A stretch of DNA of 64,000 nucleotides from contig NC_081409.1 in assembly GCF_030272615.1 (NCBI RefSeq), forward strand, positions 469,642,573 through 469,706,572, given 5' to 3'. Shown here one piece after another: positions 1-11,967 of the stretch. The DNA is from Cryptomeria japonica (taxonomy: Eukaryota > Streptophyta > Pinopsida > Cupressales > Cupressaceae). The translations under genes and the position numbers were made by a program. Positions within the stretch are counted from its first letter, which is position 1; each line of letters opens with the position of its first letter. The notes beneath the pieces were generated by a model. That model ran no database searches. It was not told the origin of the DNA and saw only the letters and a list, made by a program, of their open reading frames with translations.

Positions 1-1065
1 TAGAACAACTCACTGATAGTATTAGGAAACACCCAATCAATGCTAAAACTCTTAAGAAATCTTTCCCAGATTGAAGTAGAATAGGAACAGTGGATAGCCA
101 AATGGTCTACTGATTCTTCCTCCTTAAGACACAGAGCACATCTATTAGGAAAGGAAAATCCTCTACCCTTGAGGTTATCTAAGGTCAGGATTTTATTTTG
201 AAGAATAGTCTAATAGAAAAAGTTGATTTTGGGGGTGAGACCCTTTATCTAAGCTTTAGACCAAAAAGGATTATCAGGAGGGGCAGGGGAAAGAGTACCA
301 TACATTGAAGAGACAGTAATGATACCTTTGGGTTCATATTTCCAAATGAGGGAGTCTTCCTCTTTATTCAACCAAATTGAAGATAGATGGTTCTTAAGCT
401 TAACAAGGCTTAGGTGGATGCTTTCAATGTTCTACCAATTATTTCCTATCCAATACCCTTCAACTAGAGGACCAAAAGTTATAATATAGGAGGAGGCATA
501 GGGGGCCCATTCTAAGATATCAGTCAAAGGTTTATCAACAAGCCAGGGGTCTTCCCAAAATTTAACTTTCCTACCATTTCCTACTTTCCAAGTAAATCCT
601 TTAGCAATGCTATCTTTGCACTTAGAGGCATGATTCCAAATGTGGGACCCATTAATGTTGATTTCAGAATGATAAAAGAGGAAAGAGAGGAGGACAGAAG
701 AGAGTAATTACTTTGCCAGATTTTACACCATTCATTATTTGAGTGGAACATTCTCCAAACCTATTTGGATAGGAGAAATTCATTTAAGGTTTGGATTCTT
801 CTTAGTCCCAAACCTCCTTTACTTTTCGGTCTACATACCTATTCCCAGTCCACAAGAGACATTCTTTTCTTGTCCTCAACCCCTGACCATAGAAATTTTC
901 TTTGAATTTTCTCAATTGCATCAGCATACTTAACATGAATTCTGAAAAGGCTTTGGGCATAGAAAGGTATGCTTTGAAGTGAAGCGTTTAGAAGTTGAAG
1001 CTTTCCAACTTGACTTAAAAGGGCTCCTTTCCAACTAGCTATCTTTTTATGAAATTTTTCCACTA
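1..1065 (-). pseudogene. LINE ORF2 C-terminal part: post-RT region and zf-RVT domain
   Basis: On the minus strand, 1063-839 reads as the conserved region after the polymerase of plant LINEs (FHKKIASWKGALLSQVGK, then LNASLQSIPFYAQSLFRIH and RKFLWSG). Further along, about 720-1, there is a tryptophan-rich stretch and then FSFPNRCALCLKEEESVDHL and AIHC near 160-90. This C-x2-C...H...C pattern is the zf-RVT zinc-binding domain found at the C-terminus of plant L1 ORF2. In-frame stops, for example near 460 and 210, break it. No function is expected. Confidence 0.85.
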
Positions 1066-2410
1066 GAGAGCTCTAGAAAGAATTAGGAGGCACAATACCC
1101 AAGGGGAGGCCAAGATAAGTGGCAGGAAGATTAGCAATCTGACATTCCAGGATTTTGTTGTTTCTCTGTTGTCTTCTCTCTAGCTATTGATGAAAAAAAC
1201 TTCACTTTTGACCCAATTAATGAGCTGACCAAAAGTAGAGGCAAACCTACAAAGAGTGTCCTTCAAGGTTCTAGCTTCAGAGATACTTGATTCCCCCATG
1301 ACAATGGTATCATCCACAAACTATTGGTGGGAGAAAATAAGATCAACTAAAGAAGGTTGAAGTCCCTTAAAAGAACCTCGCATAACCATATTTTCTATAG
1401 ACCTTCCAAAACATTCAGCCATAATAATGAAGAGGATAGGGGAGATGGGATACCCTTGCCTCAGTCCTCTAGATGCTTGAAAGAAGGGGGAAGGAGAGCC
1501 ATTGACAAGAATAGTAGAAGAGGCTAAGGTAATAAGTTGACTGAAGAGGTCAATACATTTGGTGGAAAAACCATAAGCCACAAGAACCTTCACAAGTAAA
1601 GACCAGTCAAACCGGTCATAGGCCTTAGAGAGATCAAGCTTGAGGATGAGACCCTATTTCTTATCCATAACAAGAGAATGAATATTCTCATGAAAAGTAA
1701 TAATGGAGTTGAGAATTTGTCTTCCTGGGATAAAACCATTTTGCTGATGATTAATCAAAGAAGGAAGGACAGACAAAATTCTGGTAGTAAGAACCTTGGA
1801 AATGACCTTATAAAAAAGAGTTACATAGGATGATAGGTCTAGAGTCAGCACCTTGGGTTTTGGGAATAAGAGAAATGAAGGTACCATTAATTTCCTTCAA
1901 GAGTATTCTAGCCCCAAAAAATTCCTTGACCCCATTGGAAACATCTTTCCTGACAATGTCCCAGAATTCTTGGAAAAAGAACATGGGAAAACCATCTGGA
2001 CCAGGGGCTTTATTACCATCAAAAGAAAAAACAACATTTTTTATTTCCAAAATTGAAGGAATGGAAGAAAGAGAGACATTCATCTTCTCATCAACAAGAC
2101 AGGGAATATTTTAAAGAAAAGAAGATTGAGCATCAGTATCCAACTTGTGATCCCTCTTGAGAAGTTCCGAAAAGTACCTTTTGGCTTCAATCCTTATTTC
2201 TTCCTCCTTGACCAACTCCCCATTGTCCACTGTCAATTTAGTTATCCTGTTTGTTGCTTTATGTTTGATCGTAGACATATGAAAAAATCTTGTGTTCCTA
2301 TCTCCTTCCTTTAGCCAAATGCATCTTGATCTCTGCTTCCAAAAATTTTCCTCTTTAGTAATTATTTCATGGTATTTTTTAAGGGTCTCATTTTCTTCAG
2401 CAATAGACAT
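1066..2410 (-). pseudogene. LINE reverse transcriptase domain (broken)
   Basis: In life this domain copies LINE RNA into DNA at the nicked target. Visible RT blocks in order on the minus strand are NKAPGPDGFPMFFFQEFW (about 2025-1970), FISLIPKTQGADSRPI (about 1900-1850), NGFIPGRQILNSI (about 1745-1700), LKLDLSKAYDRFDW (about 1645-1600), GLRQGYPISPILF (about 1480-1435) and the catalytic FVDD box at 1320-1309. The linker MSIAEENETLKKYHEIITKE starts at 2410, followed by WLKEGDRNTRFFH, a standard plant L1 signature. There are frameshifts near 1850 and stops near 1652 and 1321. The residues are well preserved but the frame is not. Confidence 0.92.
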
Positions 2411-2917
2411 AGTACTGAAGCCATCCTTCTGAATTTGGACCTATATTTTCTTGAGGTCATCCTGGATTTTGCCTTTTGCCTCAAAAATGTTCCCAAAGAT
2501 GGATTTATTCCAGAGTCTTATATTGTCCTTTACACTTTCAAGTTTCTTTACAACTTTGTACATAGCAATTCCCTCAATTTGGATATTCCACCAATTCTGA
2601 ATATTACGAGTAATTTCTGGGTGATGAGTCCACATTTTTTCAATTCTGAAAGGAAAATGTATTCTTCTATTAATTGGGTCAGCAATGAAGGTGATGGGAA
2701 AATGATTTGACCCAACCCAGATATGGGCAGATAGGGAGCAGAAATAATGTTTGTACCATTCATCAGAGATAAGAGCCCTATCAAGGCAAACTTGGATAAG
2801 ATCATTACCAGTTCTCCTATTAGTCCATGTGTAATTACATCCCTATATCTCCACATCATTGAGAGCCTGAGTGTTTATAAAGTCCATAAGGGCCAACCTA
2901 CTTTCCATTTGAGAGGG
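2411..2917 (-). pseudogene. LINE AP endonuclease, C-terminal half
   Basis: Minus-strand reading gives a tryptophan and Arg-rich start, then LDRALISDEWYKHYF, then AHIWVGSNHFPITFIADP at about 2730-2680, then IEKMWTHHPEIT. This is the end of the exonuclease-endonuclease-phosphatase fold that nicks target DNA. The family's catalytic SDH motif reads SNH here, so the aspartate that polarises the histidine has become asparagine. The domain is cut on its 5' side by the insertion of E1, and its N-terminal continuation is at 18833-18961. A frameshift lies near 2640. Confidence 0.85.
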
Positions 2918-2922
2918 GCTTC

Positions 2923-4115
2923 TATTATTATCTACTAAGTTGTCATTAGTTTTATGTCCAAAGTCATCCTATATACTCTAGTCGGTTAATACTACCGAAA
3001 TATTCAGTCGGTAAGCACTAAAGCAGTCGATTACAGAAGAAAGGAGTCACAGAGTTAAGTATACACCGATTTGTCTACCGAGTAATGTTCTATGTCTTCC
3101 AAGCAGCAAAGAAGGTAAACCGAGTATTCTAAACTGAGTAGAAACGTGTTACCAGATTCAATGAACCTAGACACATATGTGGAAATGTGCTATAAGAATC
3201 GAGGAACAGGGAACCGTTATCACATAGGAAATTGCACTTCAAGATTTTGTATGATTTTGAGGAAGTTTATCAAATGAAATAATTTCTATGTTTATTCATT
3301 CAATGAATCTTGTTTTTAAGATCAAAGCATGAACAACTCACCGTCCCAAAGATCTATTTATACGGAGTGATTTGAGAAACAAATTGAGAGAGACATGTGT
3401 GATAGAAGAAGTTATAAGGAAAATCCTAAGAGGACACATTAAGTTGTGACTTCTACGACTGACAAAGATATTCAGAGATCATCGAGAAAGTCTTCAGAGA
3501 ACAGTTTAAGGGATAGAGTAAACAGAAGGGTTTACCGAGTTGATTTATCAATTACCAAGGTATGCTAGGAGCAAGGTAATTTCATATTGAGCACATAGAA
3601 TCTACTATAACATTTCAGATGTAAAGTTGTAGATATTTGTAAAGATCTTATTGAATCATTTGAGTTGTAAAGGAAACCTTTAACAGGGTAAAAGACTGTA
3701 ACAAAGTCTATAAATTGTAAAGCCTTTAACCGGGTGCAACATTTTGTAAGTGTTGTAAAATCCTTTAGCAAGGTAGATCTAAAGATATTGATACTCCTAA
3801 TAGGGTAAGCTATCAGAAATATCTAAACATATAGCTCTAACCGAGCAACCTTTATTATTGCAGTAGTGAAGTTGTGGGTGCCATCCCCACCACAGTTTTT
3901 CTCTCTAACAAAGAGTTTTTGTGTAACCAAAATATTTGTGTTATGGAGTGAAATGTGTATGAATGTTACTTCTATAATTATGTGTTAGTTTTATATTATG
4001 AGATCAACAGTTTACAATTTATGTTTATCAGTAAGATTGTTTTTGAAGAAAAGTTTTGATGTACTGATTCACCCCTCCCCTCTCTGTACATTAGCTTTCC
4101 TAGTTGGACTTAACA
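2923..4115 (+). repeat. E1 5' LTR
   Basis: 1,193 bp direct repeat matching 9706-10691 plus 18645-18832 (1,174 bp) and the diverged E7 LTR at 60250-61432. It begins TATTATTATC (TGTTATTATT in the 3' copy, so the TG has mutated here) and ends TTAACA directly before the primer site. Several scattered differences from the 3' LTR suggest the insertion is not recent. Confidence 0.93.
3355..3362 (+). promoter_or_regulatory. Putative TATA box of the E1 LTR
   Basis: The sequence tatttata lies about 430 bp into the LTR and is kept in the E1 3' LTR near 10115. In E7 the same place reads caatataaac. Position and conservation fit an LTR core promoter; no transcript data are available. Confidence 0.4.
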
Positions 4116-4117
4116 AT

Positions 4118-4129
4118 TGGTATCAGAGC
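4118..4129 (+). other. E1 primer binding site (initiator-Met tRNA type)
   Basis: TGGTATCAGAGC lies two bases after the LTR end. This is the standard plant Copia primer site, complementary to the 3' end of initiator-Met tRNA. The match is perfect over 12 bases. Confidence 0.95.
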
Positions 4130-4178
4130 TTCAATCTTGGAAAAGGGTTTAACAACCTAAAGAGAAAGATCTTATCAA

Positions 4179-5535
4179 TGGAAGGCTACAAACAATCTTA
4201 GAGGATTGTGAATCTTCAAGAAGAATTGGATCATGCTAACCAAGTGATTGCAGATATGCAGAGACAAATGCAAAGATCACTGAAAGTTAGAAGAAGGTTG
4301 TCTGATGACTTACAGGACTCACAAGAGTTGGTGGAACAAATTGAAACATCATCTGAGAATAGTATATGAGAAGAGACTGAAGAAATGATTGGAGAACTGA
4401 AAGAAAAGAACAAAAGCACTGACTGAACAGCTGAAGGCAATGAGAAGAGAACGTGAACATTTTAGCACACAGATGACTGAAAATCTTGATGCATTAAGAA
4501 CAACTAAGGATAACATAAGAGACATGGAAAGGGAAAAACAACAGCTAGAAGCATTAATGTTTGAAAAAGAATGATGAAATCACAAGAATGACTGGAATTC
4601 AACATAATCTTTCTGATCAATTGGGTTATGCACATCATGAAGTAAATCTAAAAGAAAATGAGAATCAAGCATTGAAACTTGAATTATCAAGATTGACCAA
4701 TGAACTTGAAGCAGAGAAGAAATCAAAAGAAACACTGAAGAAAAGCTATGAAGCATCAAGAATGTTAGGTGAGCAACTAAATATAAGAAGACCCAACAAA
4801 GATGCAAGACTCCGTTACAAAAGAAAAAACTCTACCGAGAAAGGAATCAACACCATCGAGAGAGGGGAATTATCAAAGCAAGCTAGAAACAAGGAGAACA
4901 TCAAAGGAAAGAATCCTATCTGCAACTACTATGGAAAACAAGGACATACTGCCAACATGTGCCAAATCAGAAAAGGTAAGCAACCGAATGTCACTAGGTC
5001 TGATGGTTATTGTCACAATTGTAATAAGTATGGTCACACAACTAAACAATGTAGGACAAAGTCTACTAGCAATTTTCAAAAGGCAAAATTCAAGGGGTTT
5101 TGCAAAAACTGCAATAGATATGGACATAGTACCGAGAAGTGTTGGTTTAAGTAGAAAAACTATATGAGGACTTCACACCGAGCAAGTACTAGAAGCTACC
5201 AAATTCACACAGATCTTAACCGACAGTATACTGCAGTACCATGGGATTACAATACAAGAATATGGTGTGAATGTTGTGGAAGATATGGACATATAAGTGC
5301 CAACTACATGATAAGGTTTGGAATGAACCACTGAAGATCATGGAGAAATCCTGGTATGGCATGCTTTCATTGTCATAAAGTTGGACACTTGGCTAAAGAT
5401 TGCAAAGATCAACTGAGAGGAGATATTGAAGAAATAAAAATCAAACTTCAAAAAATATGGAAAAAGAAGGAAATTGAGTCAGAAAATGAAGAAAGCACCT
5501 TACCTACCGAGTTAGGTGCATCTACTTCGAATTAA
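4179..5535 (+). pseudogene. E1 gag remnant: coiled coil plus five zinc knuckles
   Basis: Starts at an ATG 50 bp after the primer site. The first part is charged and heptad-like (QEELDHANQVIADMQRQ, later LKENENQALKLELSRLTNEL), consistent with a long coiled coil. Then come five CCHC-type knuckles: CNYYGKQGHTANMC, CHNCNKYGHTTKQC, CKNCNRYGHSTEKC, CECCGRYGHISANY and CFHCHKVGHLAKDC, which would bind element RNA in the particle. The second Cys of knuckle 1 is Tyr, and E7 has the same change. Stops lie at 4201, near 4368, at 5154 and near 5333, with frameshifts near 4415 and 4560. The N-terminal gag domain of complete Copia elements is not visible. Confidence 0.85.
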
Positions 5536-6060
5536 TCAGTAAAGGTATGAAGGGGCTGCATTCTTTCAAGATTAGATCTTAACAGTTCCTATTTTATCAT
5601 GTACTTAATTTCAAAATCTGCATAGCTAAGATGCATTAGCAAGTTTGAAATTCTATCTAGTCTTTTGGAGTACCAGAGAAGTCGGTAAGTGCAGGAAACC
5701 TATCTAGTCCGTAAAAGCATAAAAAAAGGGAAGTTAATCGGTTTAGTGGAACCGAGTGCATTTAATGTTTTCTTACCTAACTACACAAAGCCCGATAAGG
5801 TAAAATGTGTACTTAAAGTTCTTTGCGAGGTCATTTTACACTTACCAGTTATCAAAAGAGCAGAGCTAAGTGATTCAAAGGTAATCAAATAGCTCCCAAG
5901 AAATTTCAAGGTATTTATACAGCAATCTCAAACACATTTTTCAAGCCAGTTAACCAATCAATATTAGTTGTGAGATTCTGCATTATATTTACTAAGTCGA
6001 AAGCATTTTCTGGTTAGTTAAAACCCTAAGCTCTTTCATTAGTAGAAATCAAAGTTTAAA
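5536..6060 (+). other. E1 spacer between gag and the second ORF
   Basis: 525 bp without a recognisable protein motif. In a complete Copia element protease, integrase and RT-RNase H would lie here; none is seen. E7 lacks this whole interval through an internal deletion. A short open stretch at 5689-5892 resembles no family I know. Confidence 0.7.
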
Positions 6061-9000
6061 ATGGCTCCTAAGTTGCAAAAACTTGTTGTAGTTGAGAATA
6101 TTGAGAAGCCCTTACTGAAGTATTCCTTACCTCCCAAAATTGCATCTGAACCCGATGAGAAAACTACATTTTCTCTTATTCCGAATAGGGTTCTATTGGT
6201 TGAAGATGTTAGATTCTACACTAAGTGTCATGTTGAAAAGCTAGGTCATACTAAGATCAAAGACATGTATGATGAGTTATGCACCGATGGAATCCTAGAT
6301 AGCAAGTATGAGCATATCAAAGTCAAGGGATTGACCGAAGCCCTAACCTACCCTCGAGTCTTCAAATCCCAATGGGTTAAATTTGTTTTGAGCAAAGTTC
6401 ATGATGACTTTATGTGGTTAGAGGAGCAACCATTCAAAATCACCAAGGAGATCATTCACATAATAACTGGATACCCTATCTTCGACCATGCTCGAGCACA
6501 GAAAATGATTTCATAGAAGGAATTGATAACTTTAACTAGAGTTGAGTCTGATTGCAGAGGTGTTAAATTGAATAATGTTACTGATGCAGAGCTAAATCTT
6601 TCAATTAGATTCACCAGTTATTGTTTCTTTCAATCAGCAAGAGAAAATAGTGTACCTTATGTAGCTGTAGATTTGGCCTACAAGATTGTGAAAAAGGGTA
6701 TGAAGATTGATCTATGTTAAGTGTTGTTGAAAAACCTATTTTAAAATCTCAACACTGTAAGGAAACCTAAGAAGAATAACTCGACAAACACACTAAAGTT
6801 TGGGTCACTCTTAGTGTGCATGTTTTTCTATTTTCAGAAATTCTTCCCATCAGTCGGTAACATAGTTTGGGAGTTACATTGACCAATCACCCATCAAATA
6901 AATGACTTTATCAATCAGTTAGGTGATAATTTCAATGAGATAATGGATGACTACTTTAGCAAATTTCAAGAAAAGATGCATAATAGGTACAAAATCTCAC
7001 CTCAGTTAGTGGAAAACTATAAGGATGATATATGTTTTGAGGTAGACACCGACTACTATTATGTCAATGCAGTAGATCCTAGAACTCAATCTCTACCATC
7101 CATGGGTTATGAGATGGATTTTCATATTTCTCAACAGCAGATAGATGCCTTTCTGTCACTGCCGAGGCATGCTACTGAGATCAGGTATGGTACCTATGAA
7201 GAGGTCAAAGAAAAAGTAAAAATGAGCATAGTTGTACCGAAGGCTACAAGGAAAGCCACTAAAATGATCAAAGTGCTAACTGAGAAATCTGGAGAAGGTT
7301 CTACCTCCACTCCTATAAAGAGTGATCAACTCACAATTGAGGAAGAAGTTGAGGCTCAAGATGCAATAATTACTCTGAGCACCAAGTTGCCAAAGGGCAA
7401 AATATTGAAAAGGAAGAAACAGGATACACCAAAGGTATCACCAACTCCTCCAGTGAAGTGTCCTAACACTAGATCATCTGCAGTGTCACCCGGTAAGAAA
7501 CAGAAAAAGGTTGAATTGCCTAAAGTTACAAAGACTTATAGAAAGTCAATTAGGAGACTCATTTTGAATAAGGAGTCAAGTGACATAGAATCTGAAGACA
7601 AAAATAAAATAAATTTCAGATTGTTAAAAGCACCAAGGAAGATGTACACAATGTTGACAACTTTTGTGCCAAATTGAAACAATATGGTGGATTTGGGTCA
7701 TTCAGGTATGTAAAATATGACTCCCAGATAGAAGAAGAAAATAGACAAATAGAAGAGTCAGTTGTATGTACACTTCTTAAATTCTGAGTAGTTCCATTGG
7801 AAGTAAGTAATTTTCTTTCAAATGCATTATATTATCACATTGGCAACAAATGGAAATATGCTATCGACTCAGAGAAGTAGATAAGAGAAAGAGTTTTAGT
7901 ACATCTCTTTCCAGACATGTCAGTAGATGATATTAGAAATCATTTGAAAATGATGAATGGACTTTATCTTGAAGTCGAAAAGGAAACAATAGAAAAATGG
8001 CAAGAAATCTTCAGAATTTAGACTGAAGAAACTCAAGGTGAAGTTGAAATAGTTGACATTACCAAGCAAGATCCTGCTTAAACTACTCAACAAGATGAGG
8101 ATGTCATGGACACTGAGGCACCACAACAAGAGATGATAGAAGGAAATGCCTATGCCAAACCAGTATCTAGTGAATCAGTTTTGGAACAAGTCAAGTCCTA
8201 TCCTCCTGTAACTCAGCAATTTTCAACCGAGAAACCTCAGGACACTGATCAAGGCAAAGAGGGTCAACAATCTACAAAAGGAGAATCTACTTCTCAGGCC
8301 ACCGGGGAACAAACTTCTCAAGCACCTGCATGCACTAAAACTATTGCCACTGAGACCCCAAGCAAGGAATCACCGAAGGACACATCAGAGGCTAAGGAAA
8401 CCAACAAAAGTGTTTCCTCTATCGAGCAACCTACCGAGGGTGAAAAAGCCTCCACAGCCATTGTACTCGTTCAACCGGTGAAAGCCTCATCATCCAAAGA
8501 AAAGAAAGTGAAGAAGCATAGTTTCAAGGTAGATCTGTCAAAACCTATTGTGTTGCCAAATGTTGACATTTCAAAACTGAAAGGGCAAGCACTTATTGAA
8601 TTCAGAGAACTATGTAAAGCCAAAGTAGAACAAGAAAGACAAATGGCTATTCAGAAGAAGAACTGAGTACTTCAAAAGGTTAAAGCATTATTGACAGACA
8701 TGCTACCTAAAGCTACCGTGAATAAAGATGTTGCCATCCATATGAAACTAGATGAGCTACTCACTAAATTAGAAGCATCAGGAGTAGATGCATCAAAATA
8801 CCTAAGCAAGTTGAAGGACAAAGAACTGACTGCCAAAATGGTTGAAGAAGTGCAGAAAGCAATCGCCATAGGTAAAGTCAAGCTTGTTAGACACATTGCT
8901 GAGTTGTCCCCTCAACTCAAACATATTATTTATTTATTTCAGAAGATTTGTATATTTTTATTATTTATTAAGGATATCAAGCATAAGACCAAAGTTATTG

Positions 9001-9383
9001 AACAAGAGATCACCAATCTCTCCAATACATTGACCACCGAGCCAAATTCTGTTCAGAATTTCTATACCAAGCTACAAACTCTTATGGCTCAACAGTTATA
9101 ACTTCGGAATGAAGAGCACAAAATAAGGATGGATATCATGACTCTTCAGACCTTATTTATTCCCCACTTATCATCAGTCCAAGAGTAGATCAACCGAGCT
9201 ACCCACTTATCCACTCAACAAGAGGGAAGCACTTTAAATGGTTTGATTTCATTGTTAGCTGATATTACAGCTCAGAATTCCCTAATGGACAGTGCCAAAG
9301 ATGCACTCTCCACTACTCTCACCGACAATAGTACAAAGTATAAATCTATTTTTGACCAGTTGCCTCCACCTAATGGTAACTAG
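6061..9383 (+). pseudogene. E1 second ORF, family-specific accessory protein, unknown function
   Basis: The ATG at 6061 opens a frame that holds to 7677 apart from stops at 6516, 6720, near 6742 and near 6880. After a frameshift near 7640 the reading continues to about 9383 with further stops. The first about 330 residues look globular (VEDVRFYTKCHVEKLG, WVKFVLSKVHDDFMWLEEQP, FKITKEIIHIITGYPIF). A low-complexity Lys/Ser/Thr/Glu-rich middle (7210-8520) follows, then a helical C-terminal part (LDELLTKLEASGVDASKYL). E7 carries the same ORF, and the stops differ, so they are copy-specific damage. Its place before the 3' purine tracts is that of the env-like ORF of SIRE-type Copia elements, but I see no signal peptide or clear membrane segment. 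Function not assigned. Confidence 0.65.
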
Positions 9384-9705
9384 TTTTGATGTTTGTCAAA
9401 AAGGGGGAGTATACTGTGTATGTATCGAGTATAAGAGTGTATAGTATACCGAGCATAACAGAGTATCCAAATGTATAGTTGAATTTGATAAGGGGAGCAT
9501 AGAACATAGAGAAATGAACACCGAGCATTGATTACAGGAGCATTACAGTATATTGATAAGGGGAGTATATATTTTAGTATGTTACTATTCATTGACAATT
9601 GTATATACTTTCATTTTAGTCAAATTTTGTAAGTATATAGATTTTGAGTTATGACTTTGAAAGGAGTTTTGTCAAACATACCAAACTAATTTCAAAAGGG
9701 GATAT
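9384..9705 (+). other. E1 3' untranslated region with repeated purine tracts
   Basis: Begins just after the second ORF with tcaaaaagggggagtata (near 9397) and contains further G-rich purine tracts near 9490 and 9553. The last, caaaaggggata at 9693-9704, directly abuts the 3' LTR and is the likely plus-strand primer. Repeated PPT-like tracts are typical of SIRE-type Copia elements. Confidence 0.7.
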
Positions 9706-10691
9706 TGTTATTATTTACTAAGTTGTCATTAGTTTTATGTCCAAAGTCATCCTATATACTCTAGTTAGTTAATACTACCGAAATATTCAATCGGTAAGCA
9801 CTAAAGCAGTTGGTTACAGAAGAAAGGAGTCACAGAGTTAAGTATACACCAAGTTGTCTACCAAGAAGCAAAGAAGGTATACCGAGTAATCTAAACTGAG
9901 TAGAAACATGTTACCAGATTCAATGAACCTAGACACATATGTGGAAATGTGTTACAAGAATCGAGGAATAGGGAATCGTTATCACATAGGAAATTGCACT
10001 TCAAGATTTTGTATGATTTTGAGGAAGTTTATCAAATGAAATAATTTCTATGTTTATTCATTTGATGAATCTTGTTTGTAAGATTGAATCATGAATAGGT
10101 CACCGTCCCAGAGATCTATTTATACAGAGTGATTTGAGAATCAAATAGAGAGAGACATGTGTGATAGAAGAAGTTAAAAGGAAAATCATAAGAGGACACA
10201 TTAAGTTGTGACTGCTATGACTGACAGAGATATTCAGAGGACACAGAGAAAGTCTTCAGAGAACAGTTTAAGGGATAGAGTAAACAAAAGGGTTTACCGA
10301 GTTGATTTATCAATTACCAAGGTATGTTAGGAGCAAGGTAATTTCATATTGAGCACATAGAATCTGCTATAACATTTCAGATGTAAAGTTGTAGATATTT
10401 GTAAAGATCTTATTGAATCATTTGAGTTGTAATAGAAACCTTTAATAAGGTAAAAGACTCTAACAAAGTCTATAAATTGTAAAGCCTTTAACTAGATACA
10501 ACATTTTGTATAAGTGTTGTAAAATCCTTTAGTGAGGTAGATCTAAAGATCTTGATACTCCTAATAGGGTAAGCTATCAGAAATAGCTAAACATGTAGCT
10601 CTAACTGAGCAACCTTTATTATTGCAGTAGTGAAGTTGTGGGTGCCATCCCCACCACAGTTTTTCTCTCTAACAAAGAGTTTCTGCGTAAC
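9706..10691 (+). repeat. E1 3' LTR, first part
   Basis: Begins TGTTATTATTTACTAAG and aligns with the 5' LTR from 2923. It is cut at 10691 by insertion of E2; the rest is at 18645-18832. Confidence 0.92.
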
Positions 10692-11967
10692 TGTAAAGTG
10701 GAAAATCGAACCCTAGGTGTTCCCCCACTCCATGGAGAGAGAAAGGAGGTCACTAGGGTTGACGGTTTTCACTTAGGAGAGACTTTACATTCAAAAGATG
10801 GGTTGAAACCCACAAGATCCAATCCAAGACAATGCAAGACTGGATTCTAAATGAGTTTCAAGGGTTGAGACAGCAAGGATACCCTCTTTTGTAAACAATG
10901 TAGATAGAAGGATTGAACTAGGAGTGTATGTAAAAGCAAGAAAGATTCGCTTGTAGATAGAGACAGGGACATGGGATGAAGCTACGGACCTGAAATTAGC
11001 AATAAAGTGTTGAGACAATGTTGTCCTACAAATTTGAGCGAAAGTTGACGGGACGATGGCGCCTGGAGTGCACACAGTCCTCCGAAAAATCCACGAAACG
11101 AAGGGGGATCTGTTCGTCTCTGCACAAGGATTCCAGATCTTCAATTACAGCCGCGTACCTGCAACCTACACATAGAAAAGATAGGACAATTGGGGGGTTA
11201 GGGATTAGGGGTTTGCCTTTAGGTCAAACCTCGGTTTTGGAATTAACCAAGAAATGAGAATGTTGTAAATGCAAGTGTTTATAATGTAATCAAGTAATGA
11301 TACCTTGTTGTAAGAATGTTTGTATTCTTACATGCGAAGGTGTAATGATGTTGTATGTTGTATGTTGTAGGTGATCTCCTCTTCAATGGTTGAATCCTTG
11401 TCTTGAATGCAACACCTAGCCTTGAATGGAGACTTAGAATGCTCAATTGCTTGAAGGAATGCTTGAATGCTTGAATGTTTGAATGTTTGCCTAGTGCTTC
11501 CGCCTCTTGCTCACATATGTTTTTTTTTCCTTGCACATATATATTTCGCCCCCTTTTTCTGGGAGGGGAAATGTAGTTTATATACCTATCAATTAGGGTT
11601 AGGAGACTGATTTTTCCGACCTTAGGCCGACCTAGGAACATTATTTTCCAAATTGCAAGCTTAAAGACCCAATGCCCAACAAGAGACCGGGCCCAAAATA
11701 GGGCCAAGGACCAGGGCGCTAGGCACCATGGTCCTGAGGGACTAGGGTGCTAGGCGCCATGGTCCTGAAGGACCAGGGCGCTGGGTGCCATGGTCCCACC
11801 TCCCGGGACAGCAAGGTGCAAGGAGAATCAGGCCAAGGTGCAGAAAGATGTAGTTTTTGATGTCGCAAACAAGTTTCAGGGTCTCCATTCAGGTTCAACG
11901 TTGCACCGCCATCATGAAGACCCAAATGCAGTCAAAATTGCAAGTGTCACAATTTTAGGATGCTACA
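10692..11967 (-). repeat. E2 3' LTR (left end on the plus strand)
   Basis: 1,276 bp, pair of 17440-18639 (1,200 bp). Much of the length difference comes from three versus one copies of a hairpin repeat. It also contains a run of short gcttgaat-type repeats near 11455-11490. Confidence 0.92.
11708..11796. repeat. Three tandem copies of a GGACC...GGTCC hairpin repeat
   Basis: Copies at 11708-11734, 11739-11765 and 11770-11796, period about 31 bp. Each is an imperfect inverted repeat: ggaccagggcgc pairs with gcgccatggtcc around a 2-3 base loop. The partner LTR has one copy (18442-18468); E4 LTRs have two and four. Confidence 0.9.

Larger units (their letters stand above)
1..2922 (-). mobile_element. 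L1-type LINE, 3' portion, interrupted
   Basis: Read on the minus strand, this stretch gives in order the end of an AP endonuclease, a linker, a reverse transcriptase and a C-terminal zinc-finger region, which is the ORF2 order of plant L1-type LINEs. The element runs off the left edge of the window, so its 3' end and any poly(A) tail are not visible. Its 5' continuation lies at 18833-18961, on the far side of the inserted LTR element E1. Joining the two sides across one copy of the E1 target duplication restores an uninterrupted endonuclease reading (FGG then SPSQM). Many stops and frameshifts show a dead copy. Confidence 0.9.

Noticed and set aside
839-933. Plus-strand open frames across the LINE (also 1830-2114 and 2369-2710)
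   Set aside because: Antisense to recognisable LINE ORF2 domains.
11455-11490. Short gcttgaat tandem run in the E2/E4 LTRs as a separate satellite
   Set aside because: Only a few imperfect units, present at the same place in every LTR of this family; part of the LTR.
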